Positions 1 through 8,989 are shown, counted from the stretch's first letter. The stretch: 58,227 nucleotides of DNA from Streptomyces pinistramenti (GCF_020564935.1 NZ_JAJCXB010000047.1:1-58227); one strand, 5' to 3'. Translations and numbers: made by a program. Notes: generated by a model not told the origin, from the letters alone.

Positions 1-2672
1 CCGGGCTGCGCTCCGGCCGCGCCCGCCGGTCCTTCGGCCACCGGGCGGCGGGCCCGGCGGCGGCCGGTGCCCTCGGACTGCTCGGGCGTCCGGCCGGGGA
101 GCGCGGGCAGCGCAGGCAGCGCGGACGGTGCCTGGTCGGCCGCGGCGGGCGGCAGCGCGAAGGGGGAGCGGGCGCCGCCGGCCGGCAGCGCCTCCGCGGG
201 TGCCAACTCGCCCGGCCCGCGCTGTCCTTGCTGCCGCTGCTGTTCCTGTTGTGCCTGCTGCCGCGGGTGCGCCGACGACGGTCCGCTGCCGGTGCGCTCG
301 CCCGGTACGGCGCGCTCGGGCGCCTCGGCCAGCGCGCGACGGGCCCGTCGGCCACCGGCCTGCTGCTGCGCCAGGCCCTGCGGCCCGCCCTGACCAGGAG
401 CCTGGGGATGACCCTGACCCGGCACCTGGGGGCGCCCCTGAGACGGTGTCTGCGCTCCCCGTGACGGCTGTGGTGTCTGCGACGGCCGGGATGCCTGCTG
501 CGGGAACCCGGCCGGGGTGAGATGCGCGGGCCCTGAACCGTCACCGCCGGGCTGCGCGCCACCTTCGGGCGCCGCCTGGCGCGCCCGCCTGCGCCCGCTC
601 GCCGGCACGGCCTCGGCGCCCGCCGTGCCCGCCGGCCGCCCCGCCCCGTCCGTCCCGGAACCGGCCGTCGCGTCACCACGCCCGTCGCCGCCCTGGGACA
701 CCCCGGAGCCGTCCGTGCCGGGCCCCTGCCCCGGGCCCGAGTGCCGGGCACGCCGACGGCCGGTCGGCGACGCGCCGTCCGCACCTTCCGCACCACCGGC
801 CGCACCGCTGCCCGAGCCCGCGCCACCACCGTTCGTGCCACCGCCCGCCGGACCACGCCCTCCCGGACGCCCACCGCCGGCAGGCCCACCGCCTCCGGAC
901 CCACCGGGCCCAGCACCCCCGCCCGGACCGCCCGTACCGTCCGGCCCCTCCGCACCGCCCGGCTTTTCCGGACCGCCCGAACCCTCGGCGCCACCCCTGC
1001 CCGCACCACCGGCACCATCCGCGCTTCCGGCCTGCTGGGTGCCGCGTGCCCGCGCCACGGGAGACGGCATCACCGTCGTCTCGTTCCCGGTCGCCTCGCG
1101 CGCCCGCTCCGCCTCCGACGGCACCGTGCCGTCCGGCGACACCGGCAGCTCCAGCACGTACGCGCTGCCGCCCGCGCCGGGCCCGCCCGGCACCTTGTGC
1201 GTCTGCATCAGCCCGCCGTGCTGCCGCACGATGCCGCGCACGAGGGGCTCATGGACCGGATCGCCGCCGCCGTACGGCCCGCGCACCTCGATCCGTACGA
1301 CCGCACCGCGCTTCGCCGCCGCGACCACGATCGTGGAATCCCCCGCCGGTCCCCTACGGGCTCCAGCGGCCTGCCCCGCAGGGGTGCCCGCGCCGCCACC
1401 GCCCTCAGCGGTCGGCATCCGGCCCGTCGAGTCCACCCCCGCCACATCGGCGATCAGATGCGACAGCGCCTGCGCCACCCGCTCGGCGTCGACCGTGGCC
1501 TCGATCGGCGGCGCATGCACGGCGAACTGCGCGCGCCCCGGCCCGATCAGCTCGATCGCGCCCTCCACACCGGCCGCCACGACCGTGTCGAGCGAGACCT
1601 TCGTCCGCTTCAGCCGCTCCGCACCGGCGTCCAGCCGCTGATAGCTCAGGACGTTGTCCACCAGCGTCGTCATCCGGGAGTGCCCGGCCGCGAGATGGTG
1701 CAGGATCTGGTTGGCCTCGGGCCACAGCTGGCCCGCCGGATCGGACGCCAGCGTGTTCAGCTCGCCGGTCAGTTCCTCCAGCGGCCCGCGCAGCGACTGC
1801 TCCAGGACCGCGAGCAACTGCGCGTGCCGGGCGGCCAGCGCGTCGTACGGGCGGCGGTCGGTGAACGTCATCACCGCGCCGACGAGCTGATCGCCGTCCC
1901 GCACCGGAGCCGTCGTCAGATCGACGGACACCGAACGCCCGTCCTTCGCCCACAGCGCCTGCCCGCGCACCCGGTGCTTGCGTCCCGACCTGAGCGTGTC
2001 CGCGAGCGGCGTCTCCTCCCACGGCAACGGCGAACCGTCCGCCCGCGAGTGATGCATCAGCGGATGCAGCTCCTGCCCGCCCAGCTCGCTCGCCCGGTAG
2101 CCGAGGATCTGCGCGGCCGACGGGTTGACCAGGACGACCTTGCCCTCCGAGTCGACCCCCACCACACCCTCGGCGGCGGCCCGCAGAATCATCTCCGTCT
2201 GCCGCTGCTGACGCGCCAGCTCGGTCTCGGTGTCCAGCGTCCCCGTCAGATCCCGCACCACCAGCATCAGCAGCTCGTCACCGGTGTACCCGGTGCGGTG
2301 ATCGGCGTACGCGGCCTCGAAGGCCGATTCGTACGGGGTCCTGCCGTCCTCCAGGTTGGCGCTGGTCACCTCGACCAGCAGCTCGGTCCCGTCGGTACGC
2401 CGCGCCACCATCCGCGTCGGCTTCGTCCGCCCGCCCTCGGACTCCTCGTCCCGGCGCCGCATGGAGCCCGGGATGCGCTTGGAGTCGAACGAGGGGAGCA
2501 GATCGAGGAGTCCGCGCCCCACCAGGCCGGTACCGGGCGCCTCGAAGGTCTCCAGCGCGATGGTGTTGGCGTTGACGACGGTGCCGTTGCAGTTGACGAG
2601 CAACAGGGCGTCAGGGAGGGCGTCAAGTATGGCTGCGAGGCGAGCAGCGCCTCGGGATGGCCTGCTGCTCAC
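1..2672 (-). CDS. PAS-domain sensor pseudokinase with long disordered tail (3' end off window)
   Basis: This is a cytoplasmic PAS/histidine-kinase-like protein of at least 890 residues that runs off the left edge. The GTG start follows an AGGGAGGAAG ribosome site. Two PAS-type sensor regions (about residues 10-110 and 160-275) precede a dimerization helix and a degenerate ATPase region (about 370-500). The helix carries EQSLRGPL where kinases have SHELRTPL, so Gln292 replaces the phospho-accepting His. The usual Asn-rich ATP-binding box reads SHLIADVAG. From about residue 530 the protein becomes Gly/Pro/Ala-rich, then Gln/Pro/Gly-rich, with no visible membrane segment. The architecture fits large Streptomyces PAS proteins annotated as sensor-like kinases. 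I infer a signalling scaffold rather than an active kinase. Confidence 0.8.
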   Translation of the reverse strand, partial: MSSRPSRGAARLAAILDALPDALLLVNCNGTVVNANTIALETFEAPGTGLVGRGLLDLLPSFDSKRIPGSMRRRDEESEGGRTKPTRMVARRTDGTELLVEVTSANLEDGRTPYESAFEAAYADHRTGYTGDELLMLVVRDLTGTLDTETELARQQRQTEMILRAAAEGVVGVDSEGKVVLVNPSAAQILGYRASELGGQELHPLMHHSRADGSPLPWEETPLADTLRSGRKHRVRGQALWAKDGRSVSVDLTTAPVRDGDQLVGAVMTFTDRRPYDALAARHAQLLAVLEQSLRGPLEELTGELNTLASDPAGQLWPEANQILHHLAAGHSRMTTLVDNVLSYQRLDAGAERLKRTKVSLDTVVAAGVEGAIELIGPGRAQFAVHAPPIEATVDAERVAQALSHLIADVAGVDSTGRMPTAEGGGGAGTPAGQAAGARRGPAGDSTIVVAAAKRGAVVRIEVRGPYGGGDPVHEPLVRGIVRQHGGLMQTHKVPGGPGAGGSAYVLELPVSPDGTVPSEAERAREATGNETTVMPSPVARARGTQQAGSADGAGGAGRGGAEGSGGPEKPGGAEGPDGTGGPGGGAGPGGSGGGGPAGGGRPGGRGPAGGGTNGGGAGSGSGAAGGAEGADGASPTGRRRARHSGPGQGPGTDGSGVSQGGDGRGDATAGSGTDGAGRPAGTAGAEAVPASGRRRARQAAPEGGAQPGGDGSGPAHLTPAGFPQQASRPSQTPQPSRGAQTPSQGRPQVPGQGHPQAPGQGGPQGLAQQQAGGRRARRALAEAPERAVPGERTGSGPSSAHPRQQAQQEQQRQQGQRGPGELAPAEALPAGGARSPFALPPAAADQAPSALPALPALPGRTPEQSEGTGRRRARRPVAEGPAGAAGAQP

Positions 2673-2767
2673 GACGACGCTTCCTCCCTGGGACCACCCC
2701 CGCACTCGCGGGGCCGACCTCCCTGTTACGCACCTTGCCGACCCGTCGGGGCGGATCGCTGGAAGGG

Positions 2768-2773
2768 AGTCTA
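2768..2773 (-). promoter_or_regulatory. Candidate -10 box of the PAS pseudokinase gene
   Basis: On the minus strand TAGACT fits the TAnnnT pattern and would give a leader of about 90 nt. A short hairpin (CCCCGC-ACTC-GCGGGG, 2697-2712) lies in that leader just upstream of the ribosome site. No convincing -35 box is visible. Confidence 0.35.
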
Positions 2774-2910
2774 CGGGCAGTTGCCCGGGACGCGGAGGCG
2801 GATGACGAGGAGGTAGCGCCACGGCCCTGTGCGACTCGCCGCACGCCCGACATGTGCCCCGCGTCCTGACCTGCCCTCCCACTCCGGCACGAACCGGGTC
2901 GGGCAACTCG

Positions 2911-3471
2911 TTACGAACCGGTCTTCGGGAGCAGTGGCTCGAAGCGGTCCCAGCGGGCGATCTCACACCCGTCGGTGCGCCGGAAGTCGGCGTTCACCGG
3001 TCGCCCCGCCCAGGTTCCGGTGATCCGCGCGGTGGCCGCGCCGCCGTACATCATCGTGCACTTCGCGTTCTGCGGGACCGGCGCGAAGGCGTCCTTGCCC
3101 CACCGCGTCATCCGGTCGAGCCGGTCGCAGGCGTCCGCGGCCTGGAAATGATTTCCCCCGTCGGGGTGGCAGTACAGCTCGAAGGTGCCATCCGTCCGCT
3201 CCGAACCGGAACCGCTGACGGTCACGGTGAGGTGATCCGTGGGGCCCTGGAGACCCGGGGTGCCCCAGAGGCGGCGGTGCCCCGTGCGGTCGAGGACGCC
3301 GGTGGTGTCGGTGGCGTCGGCGGGACCGGTGGGGTTCGGCCCGGTGGCGTTGCGCGGACCGGAGACCGGGAGCGGGATCGGCGCGGCCGATGCGGCAGGC
3401 GCGAGCACGGCGAGCGCGGACACGGCGGCGGTGGCGGCAGCGGTGAGGAGGGACATCGGGCGGTGCGGCAT
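2911..3471 (-). CDS. Secreted SSI-family (Streptomyces subtilisin inhibitor-like) protease inhibitor
   Basis: A 186-residue exported protein. The ATG is preceded by GGAG at good spacing and followed by a signal peptide that ends near ASAAP. The mature part has four cysteines in the SSI pattern: C in ELYCHP, C in DACDRL, C in KCTMMY and C in DGCEIARW, giving two disulfides. The reactive loop KCTMMYGG places Met at the P1 position, as in classical SSI, which predicts inhibition of subtilisin-like proteases. The C-terminal GCEIARWDRFEP is strongly conserved in the family. The gene stands alone between the pseudokinase and a tRNA. In Streptomyces such inhibitors control extracellular proteases during growth and sporulation. 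That role is family knowledge and is not shown here. Confidence 0.92.
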   Translation of the reverse strand: MPHRPMSLLTAAATAAVSALAVLAPAASAAPIPLPVSGPRNATGPNPTGPADATDTTGVLDRTGHRRLWGTPGLQGPTDHLTVTVSGSGSERTDGTFELYCHPDGGNHFQAADACDRLDRMTRWGKDAFAPVPQNAKCTMMYGGAATARITGTWAGRPVNADFRRTDGCEIARWDRFEPLLPKTGS

Positions 3472-3709
3472 CACAGCTCCAGTGGACGGACCGATGACGG
3501 GTACGCGACACGTACGCGCCGGGTACGCACGGCGGAATACCGGCACGACCCGACACTCTTAACGCGCCGCCGACCCCGACGTTTCGCTGCAGGAACGTCT
3601 TTGCCGGAGGGCCTGCCTGCCGAGTACCGTAGGGGGCGATTGGTGACAGCCCGCAGAGCTGTGCCATCATCTGGACACGCCACAGCGCGCAGACGCGCGT
3701 GAGGTGTGT

Positions 3710-3800
3710 GGAGGCGTCGCCTAGTCCGGTCTATGGCGCCGCACTGCTAATGCGGTTTGGGGCTTACCCCCCATCGAGGGTTCAAATCCCTCCGCCTCCG
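3710..3800 (+). tRNA. tRNA-Ser(GCU)
   Basis: A 91-nt class II tRNA. The acceptor strands GGAGGCG and CGCCTCC pair fully. The anticodon loop CTGCTAA carries anticodon GCT. A long variable arm precedes the T arm GAGGG-TTCAAAT-CCCTC. CCA is not encoded. Confidence 0.97.
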
Positions 3801-3812
3801 CTCCTCTTGTTC

Positions 3813-3840
3813 GGGCCCCGTTCCTCCTGGAACGGGGCCC
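3813..3840 (+). terminator. Hairpin terminator after tRNA-Ser
   Basis: A perfect 12-bp stem, GGGCCCCGTTCC with GGAACGGGGCCC, encloses a TCCT loop and begins 13 nt after the tRNA. No U-run follows, as is common in actinomycetes. Confidence 0.8.
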
Positions 3841-4140
3841 GGATGCGTTTCGGGGCCTGGTGATTCCGGGGGGCCTGGGGTTCCTGGGGCTTCCGGGGAT
3901 CTTCCGGGGGCTTGGGGGTGTCCGCCGTCCTGGTCCCGGGGCGCGTCAGCCGCCCCCTGGGAGCGTCCCGCCGTCCCGGAGCGCCACCGTCCCACCCGGG
4001 AGCCGCACGCCGCAGAAGCAGCGAGCCGCTATCCGTACAGCGCCCCGCCCCGCCTCCCCATCCCTCCTGCCACCCGGACCTTTGAGCCATCCGTCCGCCG
4101 TGGACTGGGCACCCGCCGTCCCGCGGGCCACGCTGGACTC
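3841..4140. other. Gene-free stretch with a G-run array
   Basis: No credible gene lies here. Positions 3852-3918 on the plus strand hold eight runs of four or more G separated by short loops, matching a quadruplex-forming pattern. The rest is GC-rich sequence leading to the HD-protein start. Confidence 0.5.
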
Positions 4141-4806
4141 ATGACGAACGCCACCCCGGGCCCCACCGCCCCCCTCCGTATCGCCGGCATCCCCGTCCCC
4201 GACAGCAAGCTGGCCCAGGAGGCCACCGAGCTGGTCCGCGACGTCACCGACGAGCTGATCTACCACCACTCCCACCGCGTCTACCTCTTCGGCGCCCGGC
4301 ACGGCATCCAGCACGGCCTGGAATTCGACGCCGAGCTGGTCTACGTCGGCGCGCTCTTCCACGACCTCGGCCTGACGGAGAAGTTCCGCACCTCACAGCA
4401 GCGCTTCGAGATCGACGGCGCCGACGAGGCCCGCGCCTTCCTCGCCGCCCGCGGCATCCCCGAAGACCGCACCCGCCTGGTCTGGGAAGGCATCGCCCTG
4501 CACACCACGCCGGAGATCCCGCACCACATGGCCCCGGAGATCGCCCTCGTCACCGCCGGTGTCGAACTCGACGTCCTGGGCATCGGCTACGACACCCTCC
4601 CGCCGCAGACCCGCGAGGCGATCGTCGCCGCCCATCCCCGCCCCGACTTCAAGCGCCGCATCCTGCACGCCTTCCACGCCGGCCTCGCCCACCGTCCCCA
4701 GACCACGTTCGGCAATGTGAAGGCCGACGTCCTGGACCGCTTCGAAGAGGGCTACACCCGCCCGAATTTCGTCCGGATCATCGAGGACTCCCCCTGGGAG
4801 CAGTAA
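4141..4806 (+). CDS. HD-domain metal-dependent phosphohydrolase-like protein
   Basis: A 221-residue soluble protein. The HD core begins with YHHSHRVYLFG, continues with ALFHDLGLT (the HD pair, about residues 80-83) and has a later conserved His in WEGIALHTT. The pattern resembles the cyanamide-hydratase-like branch of HD proteins, so a hydrolase or hydratase acting on a small molecule is likely, with unknown substrate. The ATG has no ribosome site. CACGCT lies 7 nt upstream, as expected for a -10 box of a leaderless transcript. It stands alone between two tRNA genes. Confidence 0.8.
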   Translation: MTNATPGPTAPLRIAGIPVPDSKLAQEATELVRDVTDELIYHHSHRVYLFGARHGIQHGLEFDAELVYVGALFHDLGLTEKFRTSQQRFEIDGADEARAFLAARGIPEDRTRLVWEGIALHTTPEIPHHMAPEIALVTAGVELDVLGIGYDTLPPQTREAIVAAHPRPDFKRRILHAFHAGLAHRPQTTFGNVKADVLDRFEEGYTRPNFVRIIEDSPWEQ

Positions 4807-4864
4807 CCCCCAAGACTCGACCACAAGGGCGTTTGTGCAGGTCAGAGGCGGTGTGGGCAATGGA

Positions 4865-4894
4865 TTTCGCCTCACGGCGCGGTTCATGTAATGT
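4865..4894 (+). promoter_or_regulatory. Candidate promoter of tRNA-Arg
   Basis: TTTCGC (4865-4870) and TAATGT (4889-4894) are 18 bp apart and lie about 47 nt upstream of the tRNA. The -10 match is good and the -35 is weak. Confidence 0.4.
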
Positions 4895-4940
4895 TGTTCC
4901 CGCAACGCCGACCGGCAAGAAAAACCGCCGGGAAAGCCAA

Positions 4941-5013
4941 GCGCTCGTAGCTTAACGGATAGAGCATCTGACTACGGATCAGAAGGTTGCAGGTTCGAAT
5001 CCTGCCGAGCGCA
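4941..5013 (+). tRNA. tRNA-Arg(ACG)
   Basis: A 73-nt tRNA with acceptor GCGCTCG/CGAGCGC, anticodon loop CTACGGA (anticodon ACG) and T arm GCAGG-TTCGAAT-CCTGC. The gene is complete. A broken integrase beside its 3' end suggests the tRNA was an integration site. Confidence 0.97.
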
Positions 5014-5020
5014 CAGCAGG

Positions 5021-5056
5021 CCGGAGGCCCCGTCGAGAAATCGACGGGGCCTCCGG
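5021..5056 (+). terminator. Hairpin terminator after tRNA-Arg
   Basis: A perfect 16-bp stem (CCGGAGGCCCCGTCGA and its complement) closes a GAAA tetraloop and is followed by TGTTTCTC. Confidence 0.85.
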
Positions 5057-5114
5057 TGTTTCTCTCGACGGCAGTGATTGACGGCAACCGCCTCGGAGGG
5101 TGGGGCGCGGGGGA

Positions 5115-5640
5115 TCAGATGGCAGCCGGGAGACCGGCCGCTCCGTCGTCATCGTCCGGCGGGTTGCCGTCACGCCTCAGCGCGTCCCCGACGCGGTCGA
5201 ACGCGGAACGCTGGGAGTCGAGCCGTACGAAGGCGTAGACGTCCATGGTCAGGCGAATCGGGCCGTGGCCCAGGACTTCCATGATCATGCGGGCATCGGC
5301 GTCCTGTTCGTGGAGCAGGGACGCGCAGGTGTGACGCAGAGGTGAAAGCGGACCTTGCGGACCCCGGCGCGGGTGCACAGCACATCGAAGGGCCGGTTCA
5401 GGTGGTGCGGCTCGATGGGCGTCCCGTTCTTCGTGGTGAAGACCAGCCCGTTTCCCGTCCCCTTCCAGCCGTCGTCCGCAGCCTTCTCGTCGGCGATGTG
5501 CTGGGCGCGCTGGGCACGGAGCGCCGTCACACGCTCGGACGGCAGCGTCACGCGACGGGTGGAGCGCTGCGTCTTCGGCGCGACGATCAGTCCGTGCCGG
5601 CTGCGCCGACCACAGTCGCGTTGCGCAGTTCGCGGTAAGG
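5115..5640 (-). pseudogene. C-terminal remnant of a tyrosine-recombinase integrase
   Basis: Only the catalytic half of a phage/ICE-type integrase remains. One frame reads APKTQRSTRRVTLP and continues to NGLVFTTKNGTPIEPHH, typical of actinomycete element integrases. At about position 5340 the frame is lost between VRFH and LRHTCASLL, where the expected His-Asp-Leu-Arg-His has one base missing. The second frame then gives LRHTCASLL, LGHGPIRLTMDVY and the C terminus, including the catalytic Arg, His and Tyr. No N-terminal domain is recognisable upstream. It points toward the 3' end of tRNA-Arg, about 100 bp away, the usual layout for elements that insert into tRNA genes. It is most likely a decayed insertion. 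Confidence 0.85.
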
Positions 5641-6314
5641 AGTCGACGGGCATTCTCTCCGGTAACCCGGCATCGGCCGCCCCGGACCCAACTGGACAAC
5701 CAAATCGGATCCCGGGCCGGCCAGTTCGGTCGACCACGAGACGGCATAAGGCGCCAAGGACGGCTTACGCACCGGGCACTCAGACACTTCCGAACTCCTG
5801 GCCATCGACATGCCCGTGCCTCTCGTCCCGCCCCTCAGGAAGCCACCCTTCCGCAGGCAGGCCCTCCAGCGCCGACCGCAACAGCCCCACACGTCAAGCA
5901 AGTTGAAGCAGTCGCTGCGATCCCGCGCGGACCGGAACGCCAGAGCCCTCGCCGCCTCCACCTCACCGGCCGTGAACCTCGGACCACCGGCAGAAAATCC
6001 ACCGGCACATTCGGATTCAGCACCGCGTTCAAACGCGTCCGCGGTATCACCCCGCGCATCCACCGAACCGGCCCACCCTCCGCGCGGACGCCCAGCGACC
6101 AGCAAGAAGCTGCGTCACATTTCTCCCGCAGGTCACGGGCATGATGCGCGACCGGAGAGCAAAGGTCCTCCGGACATCGGCGAATTCCAGGGGGCCTTTG
6201 GCGTATGCGGCTGTGGGCGGCGCGGAACCGGGGGCGGCTTTTCGGGCGATGCCGGCAACTCCTCTTGAGGACTTATGCTGGGTTCGTCCGGAGAGCAGGG
6301 GCGGTGAGCGCTGC
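5641..6314. other. Gene-poor stretch between integrase remnant and GntR gene
   Basis: Several open frames cross this region but none has family motifs or consistent third-position GC bias. It probably contains decayed element DNA. At its right end TATGCT (6274-6279) on the plus strand could be the -10 box for the GntR gene. Confidence 0.4.
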
Positions 6315-7103
6315 GTGGCCAAGAAGTACGAGCGGATTGCCGGGGCGTTGCGGCAGGCCCTTCGGGCGGGCCGGCTGGAGCCGGGGGAGCGGTTGCCGGC
6401 GGAGACGGCTCTTGCGCGGCAGTACGGGACCAGCGTGCCGACGATGCGTGACGCGCTGGCAGAGCTGCTTGCCGAAGGGCTCATCGACAAGCGGCACGGC
6501 GTCGGCAACTTCGTTCGCGAGCCCCGGCGGCGGGTGGAGTGTTCCAACGCGCGTCATCAGCGGGAAAAGGACTGCGCGCGCCCGGTGGAGACCGAGCGTC
6601 AGCGGGCCGGGTCCAGGGAGCGTGACACCGGGCTGACCGTCTCCGATGTCGCCTTCAGCGCCGAGTACCGGGAGGCGGAGGCCGAGGGGGATCTGGCGGC
6701 CGTGTTCTCCGTGCCCGTCGGCACCAAGGTGCTCCGGCGGAGCTATCGCACCTTCGCCCGCGACGGCGAGGCACCGTTCAGCCTCATCACGTCGTACCTC
6801 GTGCACGGCGTGGCCGCGCCCAACCCGGATCTCCTGGACGAGACCAAGGAGCCCTGGCCGGGCGGCACGCAGAACCAGCTGTTCACCGTGGGCATCGAGC
6901 TGGACCGCGTTGTCGAGCGGGTGACGGCCCGGCCTCCCACATCGGAGGAGGCCGAGGAGCTCGGCCTCCGGAAGGGCGTCTCCGTGATGCAACTCCGCAA
7001 GATTTCGATCGGCACCACCGGGCGGACCGTGGAGGTCGCCGACGTGGTGCTGCCCGGCGACCGCGCCGAGCTCGTCTTCACGACCCCGCTGGACAGGTGG
7101 TGA
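6315..7103 (+). CDS. GntR-family regulator with UTRA ligand domain
   Basis: A 262-residue transcriptional regulator. Residues 1-72 form the winged helix (KKYERIAGALRQAL, LPAETALARQYG, VSVPTMRDAL-like recognition helix, DKRHGVGNFV wing). After a charged linker, residues from about 110 form a UTRA-type effector domain. The chosen GTG follows GGTGAG at 6 nt. An upstream in-frame extension lacks domain content. Its stop overlaps the start region of the glycosyltransferase, so the two are co-expressed. HutC/UTRA regulators usually sense small sugars or metabolites. The ligand here is unknown. Confidence 0.88.
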   Translation: MAKKYERIAGALRQALRAGRLEPGERLPAETALARQYGTSVPTMRDALAELLAEGLIDKRHGVGNFVREPRRRVECSNARHQREKDCARPVETERQRAGSRERDTGLTVSDVAFSAEYREAEAEGDLAAVFSVPVGTKVLRRSYRTFARDGEAPFSLITSYLVHGVAAPNPDLLDETKEPWPGGTQNQLFTVGIELDRVVERVTARPPTSEEAEELGLRKGVSVMQLRKISIGTTGRTVEVADVVLPGDRAELVFTTPLDRW

Positions 7104-7864
7104 CCGTGACGCACCTGATCTCGGTGATCACGGCCGTCCACCCGCCGTCCGCCCGCTACCTCGCCGACGCCTACGCGTCGCTCCTGGAGCAGGAGTTGCC
7201 GGCCGGCTGGGACTGGCAGTGGGTCGTCCAGGAGGACGGCGAGACGGAGAGCGTCGCTCCGTATGTTCCGGACGATCCCCGGATCAGCTTCGGGCAGGGG
7301 CGGCAGGGCCGCGCGGCGATGGCCCGCACGCTCGCGCTCTCCCGCGCCGATGGCGAGTTCGTCAAGGTCCTCGACGCCGACGACATGCTCGCGCCCGGCG
7401 CCCTCGCCCGCGACCTCAAGGCCCTCACGGACGACCCCTCGCTCGGCTGGGCCACGTGCCGGGTGCTGGACCACCTGCCCGACGGCACCACCGTCGGCTT
7501 CGACCAGGACCCGCCCCAGGGGCCGCTCGACCGCGGCACCGTCCTCCGGTACTGGCAGGAGAACAACTACCGTGCCCAGGTCCATCCGGCGACCCTGTTC
7601 GTGCGCCGCGACCTGCTGCTCGCGCTCGGCGGCTGGATGGCGCTGCCGGCCTCCGAGGACACCGGCCTCCTCCTGGCGCTCGGCGCGGTGAGCCGCGGCT
7701 GGTTCTCGGCGGACACCGGCCTGCTCTACCGGAAGTGGCCCGGCCAGGTCACGAGCCAGCCCGCGCACGCCGACGAGGCCGAGCGGAAGGCCCGTTTCGC
7801 GGTGGTGGAGGCGCGGGCGCGGACGCTGGCGTCCATGGGCGGGTGGCGGTTCGGCGGGGTGTAG
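7097..7864 (+). CDS. GT-A family 2 glycosyltransferase
   Basis: About 255 residues with a soluble GT-A fold: SVITAVHPPSARYL at the nucleotide-binding start, LEQELPAGWDWQWVVQEDG, and the metal-binding DADDM (about residues 95-99). A later LPASEDTGLLL supplies the likely catalytic acidic residues. GTG starts at 7097, 7100 and 7106 are all possible. The first two overlap the GntR stop and GGTGG best serves 7106. No membrane segment is seen, so it acts in the cytosol or peripherally. The donor and acceptor are unknown. Coupling to a GntR regulator suggests induced expression. Confidence 0.85.
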   Translation: MVTVTHLISVITAVHPPSARYLADAYASLLEQELPAGWDWQWVVQEDGETESVAPYVPDDPRISFGQGRQGRAAMARTLALSRADGEFVKVLDADDMLAPGALARDLKALTDDPSLGWATCRVLDHLPDGTTVGFDQDPPQGPLDRGTVLRYWQENNYRAQVHPATLFVRRDLLLALGGWMALPASEDTGLLLALGAVSRGWFSADTGLLYRKWPGQVTSQPAHADEAERKARFAVVEARARTLASMGGWRFGGV

Positions 7865-7893
7865 CGGGGGCGTGCGCCGCGGCTGCTGTCTGC

Positions 7894-8844
7894 TCAGCCG
7901 GTGCCATCGGCGGGCGCCCGGGAAAAGATGAGCTCGCTCTCGTCGGCGGCGTCGCTGATCGGCTTCTGCCAGGGAGCGACCGCGATCACCGGAGGCGCTT
8001 GGCGGGCGGATGCCGGGTAGCCGCCGGCTGCGTACGCGTTGGGCAGCCGGTGGGCGCGGAAGCCGTGGCACGCCAGGGTCTCCAGCAGTTCTTCGGCGGA
8101 GTCGCCCAGTTCGGCCATCCGCCGCGGGGTGACCTCGATGGCCAGTTCCGCGTCCGGGCGCAGCGTGTGCAGCATCGGGGCCAGGCCGCGCAGGACGGAG
8201 CCCTCGGCGCCCTCCACATCGATCTTGATCACTCTCGCTCGGGCTATCTCCTCTTCCGTGACGACCGTGGGCAGAGGGCGAGCGACCGCGTCGAAGGTCG
8301 ATTCCGCCGTTCCGTCGTACGGCACGATGCTGTTCGCGCCCAGGTTCCGCGAGCTGGCGAGGATGAACGTGACCGTCTTCTCGCGGTCGGACACGGCCGC
8401 GTTCACGGCGCGTATGTTGTGGCAGCCGTTGATACGGGCATGGGTGCGCAGCCGCGTGTGAAAAGCCGGCGATGCTTCGATGGACACGACGCCGCCGCTG
8501 GGTCCGACGAGTTTCGATGCCAGCACGCTGTAGTAGCCGATGTTGGCTCCGACGTCGATGAACACGTCGCCGGGCTTGAGGCGTTGCTCCAGCCAGTGCG
8601 TCAGGTGCGGTTCCCAGATGCCGAATGCGTAGAGGTAGCGCTGGATCAGATCCTGGGTGTCGGTGAGGAACGTCGCGCCGAAGAGGGTGCGGGACCGTCG
8701 CAGCCGGGGGTGGTCGCGGAGGCCGGTGTTGAGGAAGTGCTCGACGACGGCGGCCTTGCCGGTGGTGCCGGGGGCATGGCGGACGTACCAGCGGGCGAGG
8801 TCGAGGGCGATCTCGCGGGCGGCGGCGGATACGTCGGGGGACAC
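7894..8844 (-). CDS. FkbM-family SAM-dependent methyltransferase
   Basis: A 316-residue enzyme. SAM motif I is DVGANIGYYS, followed by GGVVSIEASPAF with the acidic ribose-binding Glu. VIKIDVEGAEGSVLRG is the FkbM signature. FkbM enzymes O-methylate sugars, polyketides or lipids. The GTG start follows AGGAG at 6 nt. It converges with the glycosyltransferase gene, leaving about 29 nt between stops. A role in modifying a glycan is possible but rests only on proximity. Confidence 0.88.
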   Translation of the reverse strand: MSPDVSAAAREIALDLARWYVRHAPGTTGKAAVVEHFLNTGLRDHPRLRRSRTLFGATFLTDTQDLIQRYLYAFGIWEPHLTHWLEQRLKPGDVFIDVGANIGYYSVLASKLVGPSGGVVSIEASPAFHTRLRTHARINGCHNIRAVNAAVSDREKTVTFILASSRNLGANSIVPYDGTAESTFDAVARPLPTVVTEEEIARARVIKIDVEGAEGSVLRGLAPMLHTLRPDAELAIEVTPRRMAELGDSAEELLETLACHGFRAHRLPNAYAAGGYPASARQAPPVIAVAPWQKPISDAADESELIFSRAPADGTG

Positions 8845-8989
8845 GGCAGCTCCTGAGGTCGGACCGATGACGCCGTCTCCAGCCTACGGACGGGGTGTGA
8901 CAGGACGGACGGATCTGCCGGTGCTGCGGTCCCTCGCGGCCGGGTGCGCCGGGTACGGCATCTTGCGGGCTCGCTCTCTTTGCGCTGAA

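Noticed and set aside
741..2816. A long open frame on the plus strand opposite the PAS pseudokinase
   Set aside because: It has Arg/Ala/Pro/His-rich composition typical of an antisense frame in high-GC DNA, with no domain. The minus strand has PAS motifs and a good ribosome site.
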